Assembly (NCBI GenBank): GCA_947623585.1
Contig: CANQHA010000016.1
Location: forward strand, 1 to 46,974
DNA: 46,974 nucleotides
Source of the DNA: an uncultured Clostridia bacterium
GTDB lineage: Bacteria > Bacillota > Clostridia > Oscillospirales > Ruminococcaceae
Reading direction: 5' to 3'
Below are positions 1-7,924 of this stretch, piece by piece. A program made the translations under genes and the position numbers. Position 1 is the first letter of the stretch; the number at the start of each line of letters is the position of its first letter. The notes beneath the pieces were generated by a model. That model made no database searches, had not been told where the DNA came from, and saw nothing but the letters and a program-made list of their open reading frames with translations.

Positions 1-168
1 TTTAATGTCTTATATTATACCACCTTCTGTACAAAATCTACCCCATATGTGTACGATTTTAGGATAGCACTACACAACAAAGCAATCATAAACTTCTTAT
101 GCTTTGTACCAATCAGAGAAATTTTGAATTTTAGGCAAACTTTTTAAGAAATTACCCTGATTTTTGCG

Positions 169-783
169 AAAAAAATGTACGTTGTATCGTGATAGGGGGA
201 TACGACATTGTTAATAGGAATTTTACAATCGTGGGGGTGTCCATTCGCTGAAAAAATGTCCGTTTAGTTTGAAGGCAAAAAATTTTTTGATTGGATACCT
301 GCTTTTTGAAGAAAAAATGTACGTTGTAATATGAGAGGGAAAAACTTGTCCGTTGTAAAGTGAGAGGAATCATCAAAGCTCTGTTTGGCTTTTCCGGCGC
401 GAGGAAAATTAGCAAAAAGTTTACATTCGCATACCTGATTATTAGCCAAAATTTTGTCCGTTTAGGGTGAGGGGGAAAATAATTTTGCAGAATTAGTGGA
501 CAAACCTGCTCCGAGATGTCCGTTATAAAGTAGAGAGATTTTTTGATGAGATTGGCAAAAAACATTTTTCGGTGTGGAAGGTACTGGGGGGTTAGCAAAA
601 TCGAAAAATTTGCGTTGAGGGTAATGCAGAAGAAATGCAGTTCACAAAAAATTTACAATCGGATACCTGCTTTTCGTTTGAAAATTGTACGTTATAAGAT
701 GGGGAGGATAAATCATGTTCATATAAAATTCACATTTAAGGTGTCACCAATCGCGTAAAAATTGTCCGTTAAATATGAGAGGA
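169..783 (+). repeat. Array of eight degenerate direct repeats upstream of mobC
   Basis: About eight diverged copies of a unit resembling AAAAATGTCCGTTGTAA followed by TGAGAGG lie near 169, 251, 311, 338, 447, 512, 680 and 757. Several are preceded by a second shared block, GGATACCTGCTTTT (near 292, 428 and 661). Spacing is irregular, roughly 30 to 170 bp, so this is neither a CRISPR nor a tandem satellite. The last copy ends in the ribosome binding site of mobC. The position directly upstream of mobilisation genes suggests binding sites for a relaxosome protein or part of an origin of transfer; that is inference. No convincing protein-coding gene was seen in 1-790, which is AT-rich. Confidence 0.6.
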
Positions 784-793
784 GGATTCAAAA

Positions 794-1180
794 ATGTCTA
801 AACCTAAGAGGAAAATCGTTGTCAAAACTCGTATGACTGATGAAAAATACGCCGACTTCACCGAGCGTGTAAAGTTTTGTGGAATAAGTCAGTCTGAATT
901 TATCCGTCAGGCAATCGAAAATGCAGTCATCAAGCCGATTATCACCGTCTCGCCAATCAATGAAAAGTTGCTTTCGGATATAGGTCAGCTAACTGCACAG
1001 CTCGGTAAAATCGGTGGAAATCTCAACCAAATCGCTCGGTATCTCAACGAACACGGTGTGCCATATAACTCACTTTATAGCGATGTTCAGTCGGCAATTT
1101 CCGACTTTGCTGATCTGAAATTTGAGATTTTGAAAAAGGTAGGCGATGCCGTTGGCGACATTCAAACATTTAAGCTCTAA
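794..1180 (+). CDS. mobC: MobC-like relaxosome accessory protein
   Basis: This 128-residue protein resembles the MobC family that assists a relaxase in nicking the origin of transfer of mobilisable elements. The N-terminus is basic (KPKRK) and is followed by a ribbon-helix-helix-like segment (VVKTRMTDEKYADFTERV, then SQSEFIRQAI). The middle has the family's LGKIGGNLNQIARYLN stretch. The start is supported by a GAGAGGAGG ribosome binding site formed by the last upstream repeat. The 3' end overlaps the relaxase start at 1146 by 35 bp, as is usual for mobC-relaxase pairs. The protein should bind DNA near oriT, perhaps the repeats upstream. It looks intact, but its partner relaxase is broken. Confidence 0.85.
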   Translation: MSKPKRKIVVKTRMTDEKYADFTERVKFCGISQSEFIRQAIENAVIKPIITVSPINEKLLSDIGQLTAQLGKIGGNLNQIARYLNEHGVPYNSLYSDVQSAISDFADLKFEILKKVGDAVGDIQTFKL

Positions 1181-1622
1181 AAATGCAGATTACGGTGCTG
1201 CCGAGAAATATCTGTTGTTTGAACACGACGAGTTTACTAACAAGCCTGTTCTTGATGAAAACGGCAGGCTAATTCCACGCGAAAACTGCCGCTTTGTGAC
1301 CTTAAATTGCGGCGAAGATGATTTTGCTATTGCCTGTATGAAGTCGAATCTGCATTACGGCAAAAGTCGCAGTCGGAGCGACGTCAAGTCACACCACTAC
1401 ATAATCAGCTTTGACCCTCGAGACAGTGTCGAAAACGGTTTAACGGTTGACCGAGCGCAGGAGTTGGGCGAACAGTTTTACAAGGAGCATTTCGCGGGAC
1501 ATCAGGCGATTGTCTGCACTCACGCCGGCGGTCACAATCACAGCGGGAACATTCATTGTCACATTGTCATCAACCGCCTGCGTATCGAAGATGTTCCGCT
1601 CCTGCATGCTCCCTGTCGCTAA
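1146..1622 (+). pseudogene. Relaxase N-terminal fragment (truncated mobilisation nuclease)
   Basis: The N-terminal 153 or so residues match MobA/VirD2-type relaxases of clostridial mobilisable transposons, which nick and pilot single-stranded DNA. The start motif TFKHLSSKNADYGAAEKYL and the metal-binding histidine cluster HNHSGNIHCH (His130, 132, 137, 139) are present. Intact relatives run to several hundred residues. Here family-like sequence stops after RIEDVPLL near 1606, and five unrelated codons lead to a stop at 1622. A 3' remnant survives at 2297-2401 beyond an inserted gene on the opposite strand. The element is therefore unlikely to mobilise itself unless a helper relaxase acts in trans. 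The start overlaps mobC and has an AAGGTAGGCG ribosome binding site. Confidence 0.85.
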
Positions 1623-2167
1623 CGGCTGCTGCTTTCGCGGATTTCAAACAAACAAAACCGCCGGGTCTCATCGTCCGTTTCTCTCGCAGTCACATATGCG
1701 GCTTTTAAATCGCAGCCCTTTGAGGCCATTTCATAAAATAACCGCAGTGCGAAAAACAGTGCCGCAGTGCCCTCAATATAATCGCACGGCGCGATATACG
1801 CGTTGTTTTTTGAAAACGCTTTTGCCAAATTATCTTCACCTGTCGTACAGCCGAGATTTATTATCGTTTTTTGGGATAATTTCAGATATCGCTCGACCTC
1901 TGCCGACGAAAAATCATCTCTCAGTTCGTTAGCTGAATAAACAAAATCCGCAAGCCTCGGCATATGTATTTTTCCGTCATCGCCATGGCAGGAGATGATG
2001 ACGAAGTCCGGGTCAATGGGGATATTTCGCCCCAAAATGTCAATAAAATCGTTTGGCCGGCCGATATGCATAACACATACAAAATAATTAAATCCTTCCA
2101 AGGCCTGCCGCAGCGCCTCAGCTTCGCTGCCAGTGTCGTTGAGGTCGATGATGAGAACGGTCCGCAT
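1619..2167 (-). CDS. CHAT/caspase-like small protein of unknown function
   Basis: A 182-residue protein without signal peptide or membrane segment. Its layout resembles a minimal CHAT/caspase-hemoglobinase fold: a hydrophobic strand ending in IISCHGDDG (His61), then INLGCTTGE (Cys107), then helices with AFSKNNAYIAPCDYIEGTAA and LRLFYEMASKGCDLKAAYVTARE. This parallels the HG, CxTG and terminal helix pattern of CHAT domains, so His61 and Cys107 would be the catalytic dyad. That is inferred from pattern only; no substrate or partner is visible. It has its own promoter (2197-2225) and a strong AAGGAGGAAAATTT ribosome binding site. It sits inside the broken relaxase on the opposite strand, so it is probably cargo. 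It may belong to an already catalogued hypothetical family. Confidence 0.6.
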   Translation of the reverse strand: MRTVLIIDLNDTGSEAEALRQALEGFNYFVCVMHIGRPNDFIDILGRNIPIDPDFVIISCHGDDGKIHMPRLADFVYSANELRDDFSSAEVERYLKLSQKTIINLGCTTGEDNLAKAFSKNNAYIAPCDYIEGTAALFFALRLFYEMASKGCDLKAAYVTARETDDETRRFCLFEIRESSSR

Positions 2168-2196
2168 AAATTTTCCTCCTTGAAGATAATGATATT

Positions 2197-2225
2197 ATTA
2201 TATATCGGGGCAAAGCCGATGTCAA
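2197..2225 (-). promoter_or_regulatory. Sigma-A promoter of the CHAT-like gene
   Basis: On the minus strand the sequence has a perfect -35 TTGACA (2225-2220), a 17-bp spacer and a perfect -10 TATAAT (2202-2197). It lies about 30 bp upstream of the start codon at 2167, just before the AAGGAGG ribosome binding site. It suggests strong, independent expression. Confidence 0.75.
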
Positions 2226-2296
2226 CTGGTGCAAGATGAGGGGTGAGATGATTGAACAATCAGGCTCGCGACAAAATTGGTGTATGAAGGACTTAT

Positions 2297-2401
2297 GAGA
2301 AGCGGGAGGAGGTCAAGCGGCTGCAAACTATTGCGGATAACATCGACAGAACACTGCACGAGGAATCAAACAAAATTAAAGACAAAAATCAAGAAATTTA
2401 A
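2297..2401 (+). pseudogene. Possible 3' remnant of the relaxase gene
   Basis: An open frame of 34 codons ending in TAA at 2399-2401 encodes a charged helical tail (EKREEVKRLQTIADNIDR, then TLHEESNKIKDKNQEI) with no start codon of its own. It lies on the same strand and side of the element where the relaxase C-terminus would be expected, just upstream of the TnpW-like gene. The simplest reading is that the middle of the relaxase gene was replaced by the CHAT-like gene. That it belongs to the relaxase is inference from position and coiled-coil character. Confidence 0.45.
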
Positions 2402-2412
2402 GGAGGATAACA

Positions 2413-2670
2413 ATGAAAGATTATGAATCAATAGACCTCTGCGAATGTTATGAGCCACTGGACTTCCCGCCCAAGGAAATTTTGAGGGCATGGAAACACG
2501 AGAACGAGCCATTACCCGAACCATACTATGGGACTGAACCTGACGGCGAAATGTACTTTTACATTGGCAATACCAAAATAAAGGTTTCGGAGCATTTTGC
2601 CAAAGACGGTAAGCCATTAGAAGATTTGCTTGAAGATGTCATAAAATATTCTGCAAAATCATCGCTTTAA
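2413..2670 (+). CDS. TnpW-like transposon-encoded small protein
   Basis: An 85-residue acidic protein placed immediately before the large serine recombinase. The segment YFYIGNTKIKVSEHF followed by GKPLEDLLEDVI resembles the TnpW family, small proteins encoded next to the recombinase in Tn4451-like elements; their role is poorly known. Start chosen from the AAGGAGG six to seven bases upstream of ATG. A second protein of this kind lies at 45803-46042 next to a broken recombinase, and both genes end with a similar TCGCTTTAAAG context. The assignment rests on this motif and neighbourhood, as the protein is short and divergent. Confidence 0.55.
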   Translation: MKDYESIDLCECYEPLDFPPKEILRAWKHENEPLPEPYYGTEPDGEMYFYIGNTKIKVSEHFAKDGKPLEDLLEDVIKYSAKSSL

Positions 2671-2673
2671 AGC

Positions 2674-2702
2674 TTGAAATCGTTCCGCGCTTATGATATA
2701 AT
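2674..2702 (+). promoter_or_regulatory. Sigma-A promoter of the serine recombinase
   Basis: TTGAAA (2674-2679), a 17-bp spacer and a perfect TATAAT (2697-2702) lie about 45 bp upstream of the recombinase start, beginning right after the stop codon of the TnpW-like gene. The recombinase therefore has its own promoter. Confidence 0.7.
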
Positions 2703-2747
2703 TAAACCGTATTGTAAGCGTGGGCTGTTTCCAAAAAGGAGGTATAT

Positions 2748-4376
2748 ATGAAACAACCCAACAATGCAAAATATTCAACAGCATTATATATGCGTCTTTC
2801 CCGAGATGACGAAAACTTTGGGGATAGCGTTTCAATAGAAACGCAACGAATAGTCCTGCAAAAATTCGCGCAGGAAAATGGACTAATTGTGTACGACGAG
2901 TACGTCGATGACGGTTGGAGCGGAACAAACTTTGAAAGACCCGCGTTTCAAAGAATGATGGAGGACATTGAAACGGGCAAGGTAAACTGTGTCGTGACAA
3001 AAGATTTGTCAAGATTTGGCAGAGAGCACGTCACTATGGACTATTATCTTGAGTTTGTGTTTCCCGAGATGAACGTCCGTTATATCGCGGTCAACGACAA
3101 CGAAGATACCAACAATGGTTTATCTGATTTTGTTCCGTTCAAAAATTTATTTAACGAGTTCATGGCAAAAGATACCAGTCGTAAAGTTAAGGCTGCTCTT
3201 CACGCCAAGTTTGCGGCAGGCGAACGTACTTTTTCAATAGCTCCGCTCGGTTATATGCGCCATCCAGAGGAGCATAATAAGCTGGCGATTGACCCTGACA
3301 CCTCTTGGATAATCGAAAAGATTTTCAATCTTGCGGTACATGGTTCAGGTGCAGGGAAAATTACAAAAATTCTTATTAAAGAGAAAGTGCCGACGGCGGG
3401 GTATATCAACTACAAAAAGTACGGTCAGTTTGCGAAAATTTACGAAAACGCCCCTGCGGAAAAGGCTTATGCATGGAATATTCGCGCCGTGAGTGACATT
3501 CTGAAAGACGAAACATACATCGGGAATTCTGTCCACGGAAAGCAGTCAAATGTTTCTTATAAGAACAAAAAGAGCATTCGCCGTCCAGAAAGCGAATGGT
3601 TCCGTGTTGAGAATACGCACGAAGCCATCATCTCAAAAGATGTTTTCAATCAAGTCCAGAAACAGATTGCAAGTCGCCGTAGACCAATGAAATCCGGCAA
3701 AACACAGGTATTTGCAGGACTTGTGAAGTGCGGCGATTGTGGTTGGTCAATGAGCTATGCTGAAAGGCGGTACAAAACTTGCACGACGGGATTCTTTAAC
3801 TGTTCGCAGTTTCGGAGGCTCGGTAAGGTCGGTGGAAGATGTTCTGCACATTACATCAGGTATGATACGCTTTATGCCTATGTTTTGGCAAGGTTGCAGG
3901 ATTGGATTTATCAAGCTCATACTGATGAAAAGCAGCTTCTCTCAAAGCTACTCAAATCGAATGACAAGGAATCTGCAAAAGCCTATAAAAAGCAGTCTGC
4001 CGAGCTTGCCAAGGCCGAAAATCGAAAGGCAGAAGTAGACAGACTGTTCACGAAAATGTATGAGGACTGGTCAAGCGGACACATTACGGAGTACAACTTT
4101 AAAATGTTGTCGCAGAAGTATCAGGCAGAGCAGCAGGAGTTAGTTGAAAAAATTGACAAGCTCAAGTCCGAACTTGCGACAGAAAAGCAAACCACTGCCG
4201 ATGCTGAAAAGTGGATTGCCTTAATCAAGCAGTATTCCGACCCCACGGAGCTTACTGCAGAGATGCTTAACACGCTGATTGAAAAGATAGTCGTGCATGA
4301 AGCAGTTAAAGATCATGACGGCACCAGAACGCAAGAAATTGAAATATTTTACCGATTCGTAGGTAAAATTGATTAA
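2748..4376 (+). CDS. Large serine recombinase (TnpX-like transposase)
   Basis: A 542-residue large serine recombinase, which excises and integrates the element through a circular intermediate. The N-terminal resolvase domain carries the nucleophile in ALYMRLSRDD (Ser18), then VDDGWSGTNFERPAF and KDLSRFGRE. Next comes the recombinase domain, with YIGNSVHGKQ near residues 261-270. A zinc-ribbon segment follows with CGDCGW and further cysteines up to RCSAHYIRY (about residues 326-366). The C-terminal part is a charged coiled coil (about 395-490), ending in a beta segment like that of DUF4368 proteins. The frame is complete. An AAAGGAGGTATATATG ribosome binding site and the promoter at 2674-2702 support the start. 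Non-mobile core sequence begins within about 140 bp downstream, so the right end of the element should be close by. Confidence 0.93.
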   Translation: MKQPNNAKYSTALYMRLSRDDENFGDSVSIETQRIVLQKFAQENGLIVYDEYVDDGWSGTNFERPAFQRMMEDIETGKVNCVVTKDLSRFGREHVTMDYYLEFVFPEMNVRYIAVNDNEDTNNGLSDFVPFKNLFNEFMAKDTSRKVKAALHAKFAAGERTFSIAPLGYMRHPEEHNKLAIDPDTSWIIEKIFNLAVHGSGAGKITKILIKEKVPTAGYINYKKYGQFAKIYENAPAEKAYAWNIRAVSDILKDETYIGNSVHGKQSNVSYKNKKSIRRPESEWFRVENTHEAIISKDVFNQVQKQIASRRRPMKSGKTQVFAGLVKCGDCGWSMSYAERRYKTCTTGFFNCSQFRRLGKVGGRCSAHYIRYDTLYAYVLARLQDWIYQAHTDEKQLLSKLLKSNDKESAKAYKKQSAELAKAENRKAEVDRLFTKMYEDWSSGHITEYNFKMLSQKYQAEQQELVEKIDKLKSELATEKQTTADAEKWIALIKQYSDPTELTAEMLNTLIEKIVVHEAVKDHDGTRTQEIEIFYRFVGKID

Positions 4377-4404
4377 AACCCATACGCACGTCTTTAAGTT
4401 TGTT

Positions 4405-4495
4405 AAACGGGGGGGCGGCGGGGGGCCCGCACGGCGGGGCCGGGCGGGCAGCCCGACGAAGTCGGGGGCGGGCGCGGCCGGAGGCGGAGGGGCAA
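4405..4495. other. GC-rich intergenic junction beyond the recombinase
   Basis: A very G-rich stretch separates the recombinase stop from the aldo/keto reductase. It contains a short hairpin (CCCGAC GAA GTCGGG) and resembles a decayed copy of the GC-rich structured repeats near 30.5-37.9 kb. It probably contains or flanks the right boundary of the mobile element; the exact attachment site could not be defined from one copy. Confidence 0.35.
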
Positions 4496-4519
4496 AAGTT
4501 ATAAGTTAGGAGGATTTTT

Positions 4520-5620
4520 ATGAAGAAACTGGGATTCGGACTGATGAGGCTGCCCTGCATCGGCGGGGACGGCAAGAACATCGACCTCGAAAAGGTCAAG
4601 GAAATGGTGGACCTTTTCATGGAGCACGGATATACATACTTTGATACCGCGTATGTCTATCACGGCGGCTTCAGCGAGGTGGCTTTCAGAGAATGCGTTG
4701 TGAAACGCCACCCGCGCGACAGCTTTACCGTTACGACGAAGCTGCCGCTGTTCTCTAACCCCGACAGGGCTGGAATGGAAAAGATCTTTAACGAATCAAT
4801 GACCCGCCTCGGAGTGGATTATATCGACTATTACTGGCTGCACGCCCTAAACCGCGGAAGCTATCAGTATGCGGTCGAGTCGGGGGCTTTTGATTATCTT
4901 CGAGAGCTTAAAGCCGCGGGAAAAATCAAACATATGGGATTTTCTTTCCATGACAACGCGGAGACCCTTGACAAAATTTTGACCGAGCAGCCGGATATGG
5001 AGTTTGTGCAGCTTCAGATAAACTACCTCGACTGGGAGGATAAGGGCGTTCAGTCAAGGCTGTGCTATGAGACCGCGACAAAGCACGGCAAGCCCGTTAT
5101 CGTTATGGAGCCTATTAAGGGCGGAAGCCTTGCAAACCCGCCTAAAAAAGCCGAAAAGCTCCTGAAAGATCACGCGCCCGACGCTTCGTGCGCAAGCTGG
5201 GCGATAAGATTCGCGGCTTCGCTTCCGAACGTTATGGTCGTTTTGAGCGGAATGAGCGAGCTTTGGCAGGTCGAGGACAACCTCTCTTATATGGACGACT
5301 TCAAGCCGCTTTGCGAGGAAGAGTATAAAATCATCGCCGAGGCCGCCGAAAACATCAGGTTCGCAATTCCCTGCACCGCCTGCCGCTATTGCACCGACGG
5401 CTGCCCGATGTCGATAAAAATCCCCGATATTTTTGCGGCCTATAACACCATGAAGCACGATATTCACAAAAAACATGAGGCGAGGGAGAAATATGCCGAG
5501 ATAGTTAAGGGCGGCTCAAAAGCCGACGACTGCATCGGCTGCGAACAGTGCGTGAACGCCTGCCCTCAGCACCTTGATATCCCGAAGCTGCTCGCGGAAT
5601 GCGCCGCCGACCTCTCATGA
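4520..5620 (+). CDS. Aldo/keto reductase with C-terminal 4Fe-4S domain
   Basis: A 366-residue NAD(P)-type aldo/keto reductase barrel followed by a ferredoxin-like tail. The barrel shows the family residues Asp and Tyr in YFDTAYVYHGG, Lys in TTKLPLF and His in YYWLHAL. The tail has two cysteine groups, CTACRYCTDGCP and CIGCEQCVNACP, each able to hold a [4Fe-4S] cluster. Start from GGAGGATTTTT ATG; the preceding bases belong to a GC-rich gap. It overlaps the GH95 fucosidase by four bases (ATGA), so the two are made together. A role in reducing a sugar-derived aldehyde or ketone is possible, but the substrate cannot be read from the sequence. Confidence 0.9.
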   Translation: MKKLGFGLMRLPCIGGDGKNIDLEKVKEMVDLFMEHGYTYFDTAYVYHGGFSEVAFRECVVKRHPRDSFTVTTKLPLFSNPDRAGMEKIFNESMTRLGVDYIDYYWLHALNRGSYQYAVESGAFDYLRELKAAGKIKHMGFSFHDNAETLDKILTEQPDMEFVQLQINYLDWEDKGVQSRLCYETATKHGKPVIVMEPIKGGSLANPPKKAEKLLKDHAPDASCASWAIRFAASLPNVMVVLSGMSELWQVEDNLSYMDDFKPLCEEEYKIIAEAAENIRFAIPCTACRYCTDGCPMSIKIPDIFAAYNTMKHDIHKKHEAREKYAEIVKGGSKADDCIGCEQCVNACPQHLDIPKLLAECAADLS

Positions 5621-7887
5621 GCGCGATATATCTTTCGTCGCCTGCGCCGACAGGCGACGAAGCCTTCAAAGAGGGCTGGAACAGCGCGCTTCCCATCGGG
5701 AACGGAAGCCTCGGCGCGATGGTTTACGGCGACCCGAAAAACGATATTTTGCAGCTTAACGAGGACACGGTATGGGTCGGCTGCGGCGGCAGAAACAGGG
5801 TGAACCCGAAAGCAAAGGGAAGCTGGCGAAAATGCCGCGAGCTCCTTTTGGAGGGAAAGATTCAAGAGGCCGAGCAGCTTTGCCGATCGGATCTCTATGC
5901 GATACCCGATCAGCAGAGATTTTACGATACCTGCGGGCATATAAGATTTTTGTTCTCGCACCGGGAATATGACGGATATTCCCGCAGGCTTGAGCTTTCG
6001 GAGGCCGTTTGCAGAGTGAGATTCTCGGAAAACGGGAAAAATTATCTGAGAGAATATTTTCCCTCGCGGCCCGATAACGTTATCGTTATGAGGCAGGTCT
6101 CGCTTGACGGCGAGAGGTTTTGCTGCAAGGCGGATATCTCGGAGCGGGATAATTTGGACTATCGCCTTGACGTTTGCGAGACGGGCTGCTTTGTTTCGGT
6201 AAAACAGCCCGAGGACGGCTGCGAATACTGCCTTATGGTATCGGCGGAAAGCGACGGCTGCGTTATCTTCTCGGAGAAGGGCTTTGAAGCCTTTGACGCC
6301 ACCGAGCTTTGCGTTTATATCACCATAAGAAGCGACTTTTACGGCGACGAGCCGAGGGAATTTTGCGAAAAGACCCTTGAAAACGCCATGGAGCTTGGTT
6401 TTGACGCCGTTAAGGCAAGGCATTTGAGCGACTTTCAAAGCCTTTTCGGCAGAGTGTCGCTCTGCCTTGACGGAAAGGACAATGATAACGTTCCGACCCC
6501 GGAAAGACTTAAAAACGCCGGCGACGACCCGAAGCTCGCTCAGCTTTATTTCGATTACGGACGGTATCTTCTGATATCGAGCTCGAGGCCGAAAACAATG
6601 CCCGCAAATCTTCAGGGGATCTGGAACAAGGACCACACGCCGCCGTGGGGCAGCAAATATACCGTGAACATAAACGCCGAGATGAACTATTGGCCGGCGG
6701 GGGTATGCGACCTTGCGGAGTGCGAGGAGCCGCTTTTTGAACTCCTTAAAACGATGCAGCCCTGCGGCAGAAAGGTCGCAAGGGATATGTACGGCCTCGA
6801 GGGGTTCGTTTGCCACCACAACACCGATATCTTCGGAGACTGCGCGCCTCAGGATTCATGGCTGCCCGCAACGGTCTGGCCGCTCGGAGCGGCGTGGCTT
6901 TGCACTCACATAAAAACGCACTATGAATTTACCGGCGATAGGGCTTTCCTTGAAGAATACCTCGACATTTTGAAGGACGCTTGCAGATTCTTTGTCGGAT
7001 ATCTCTTTGAAAAGGACGGTATGCTCATAACCGGGCCGTCGGTGTCTCCCGAAAACACTTATATACACCCATCGGGCGAGCAGGGCTGCCTTTGCATAGG
7101 CCCGACGATGGACTCGATGATAATAAGAGAGATCTTTGAAAGCGCAGTCGAATTCTCGAAGCTGCTCGGCCGCGAGGACCTGCTCACAAAACAGCTTGAG
7201 GAAATGCTGCCAAAGCTGCCGAAGCCGTCCGTCGGGAAATACGGGCAGATAATGGAATGGGCGGAGGATTACGACGAGGTAGAACCCGGACACCGCCATA
7301 TCTCACACCTTTGGGGACTTTATCCCTCGGATCAGCTTTCGTTTGAAAAGACCCCCGAGCTTATGAAAGCGGCAAGGGTAACCCTTGAACGCAGACTTTC
7401 TCACGGCGGGGGACATACCGGCTGGTCAAGGGCGTGGATAATAAATATGTGGGCGAGGCTCAGAGACGGCGATAAGGCGCTCGAAAACGTTGAGGCGCTG
7501 CTTTCAAGATCGACCTACCCGAACTTTTTGGATATGCACCCGCCTTTCCAGATCGACGGTAATTTCGGCGGCGCTGCGGGCATCGCCGAGATGCTTATTC
7601 AAAGTCAGGGCGGAGTTATCACCCTTTTGCCGGCGCTTCCGAAAAAATGGCGGAGCGGCAGAGTCAGCGGACTTAAAACGCGCGGAAACATCGCCGCGGA
7701 CATTGAATGGTCGGACGGAAAATTAAAGTCCGCAAGGCTTAGATCGACGCTCGGAAACAGCTTTTTTGCGGTTTTGCCCGAGGGCTGCGAGGCTTTGGGC
7801 GAAAACGTCGAAAACGTTGGCGGGGGAATCGTGAAATTCTCCGGTGCGGCGGGATTTGAAGCCGAAATAAGGGCGAGAGGCGATTGA
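5617..7887 (+). CDS. Glycoside hydrolase family 95 alpha-L-fucosidase-like
   Basis: A 756-residue GH95 protein; characterised members remove terminal alpha-1,2-linked L-fucose (some act on galactose) by inversion. The N-terminal domain begins with the typical WNSALPIGNGSLGAMVYG, followed by QLNEDTVWVG. The (alpha/alpha)6 barrel contains TVNINAEMNYW (about residue 350), then EPGHRHISHLWGLYPSDQ and IDGNFGGAAGIAEML (about 646). These surround the catalytic Asn/Asp and Glu of the family. No signal peptide is seen, so the enzyme is probably intracellular and acts on imported glycans. ATG at 5617 overlaps the reductase stop by four bases. An in-frame ATG at 5599 lies inside the reductase and is less likely. 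No fucose transporter or isomerase is visible nearby. Confidence 0.92.
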   Translation: MSAIYLSSPAPTGDEAFKEGWNSALPIGNGSLGAMVYGDPKNDILQLNEDTVWVGCGGRNRVNPKAKGSWRKCRELLLEGKIQEAEQLCRSDLYAIPDQQRFYDTCGHIRFLFSHREYDGYSRRLELSEAVCRVRFSENGKNYLREYFPSRPDNVIVMRQVSLDGERFCCKADISERDNLDYRLDVCETGCFVSVKQPEDGCEYCLMVSAESDGCVIFSEKGFEAFDATELCVYITIRSDFYGDEPREFCEKTLENAMELGFDAVKARHLSDFQSLFGRVSLCLDGKDNDNVPTPERLKNAGDDPKLAQLYFDYGRYLLISSSRPKTMPANLQGIWNKDHTPPWGSKYTVNINAEMNYWPAGVCDLAECEEPLFELLKTMQPCGRKVARDMYGLEGFVCHHNTDIFGDCAPQDSWLPATVWPLGAAWLCTHIKTHYEFTGDRAFLEEYLDILKDACRFFVGYLFEKDGMLITGPSVSPENTYIHPSGEQGCLCIGPTMDSMIIREIFESAVEFSKLLGREDLLTKQLEEMLPKLPKPSVGKYGQIMEWAEDYDEVEPGHRHISHLWGLYPSDQLSFEKTPELMKAARVTLERRLSHGGGHTGWSRAWIINMWARLRDGDKALENVEALLSRSTYPNFLDMHPPFQIDGNFGGAAGIAEMLIQSQGGVITLLPALPKKWRSGRVSGLKTRGNIAADIEWSDGKLKSARLRSTLGNSFFAVLPEGCEALGENVENVGGGIVKFSGAAGFEAEIRARGD

Positions 7888-7924
7888 GGAAAAAAGGGGT
7901 AAATCTGCATACGGAGGTACACAA

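Noticed and set aside
169-783. CRISPR array
   Set aside because: The repeats are degenerate, unevenly spaced and lack uniform unique spacers; no cas genes are near.
5566-6819. Long open frame (417 codons) on the minus strand over the GH95 gene
   Set aside because: It is antisense to a well-supported GH95 fucosidase, is rich in Arg/Ala/Val from reversed GC-rich codons, and has no family motif or ribosome binding site.
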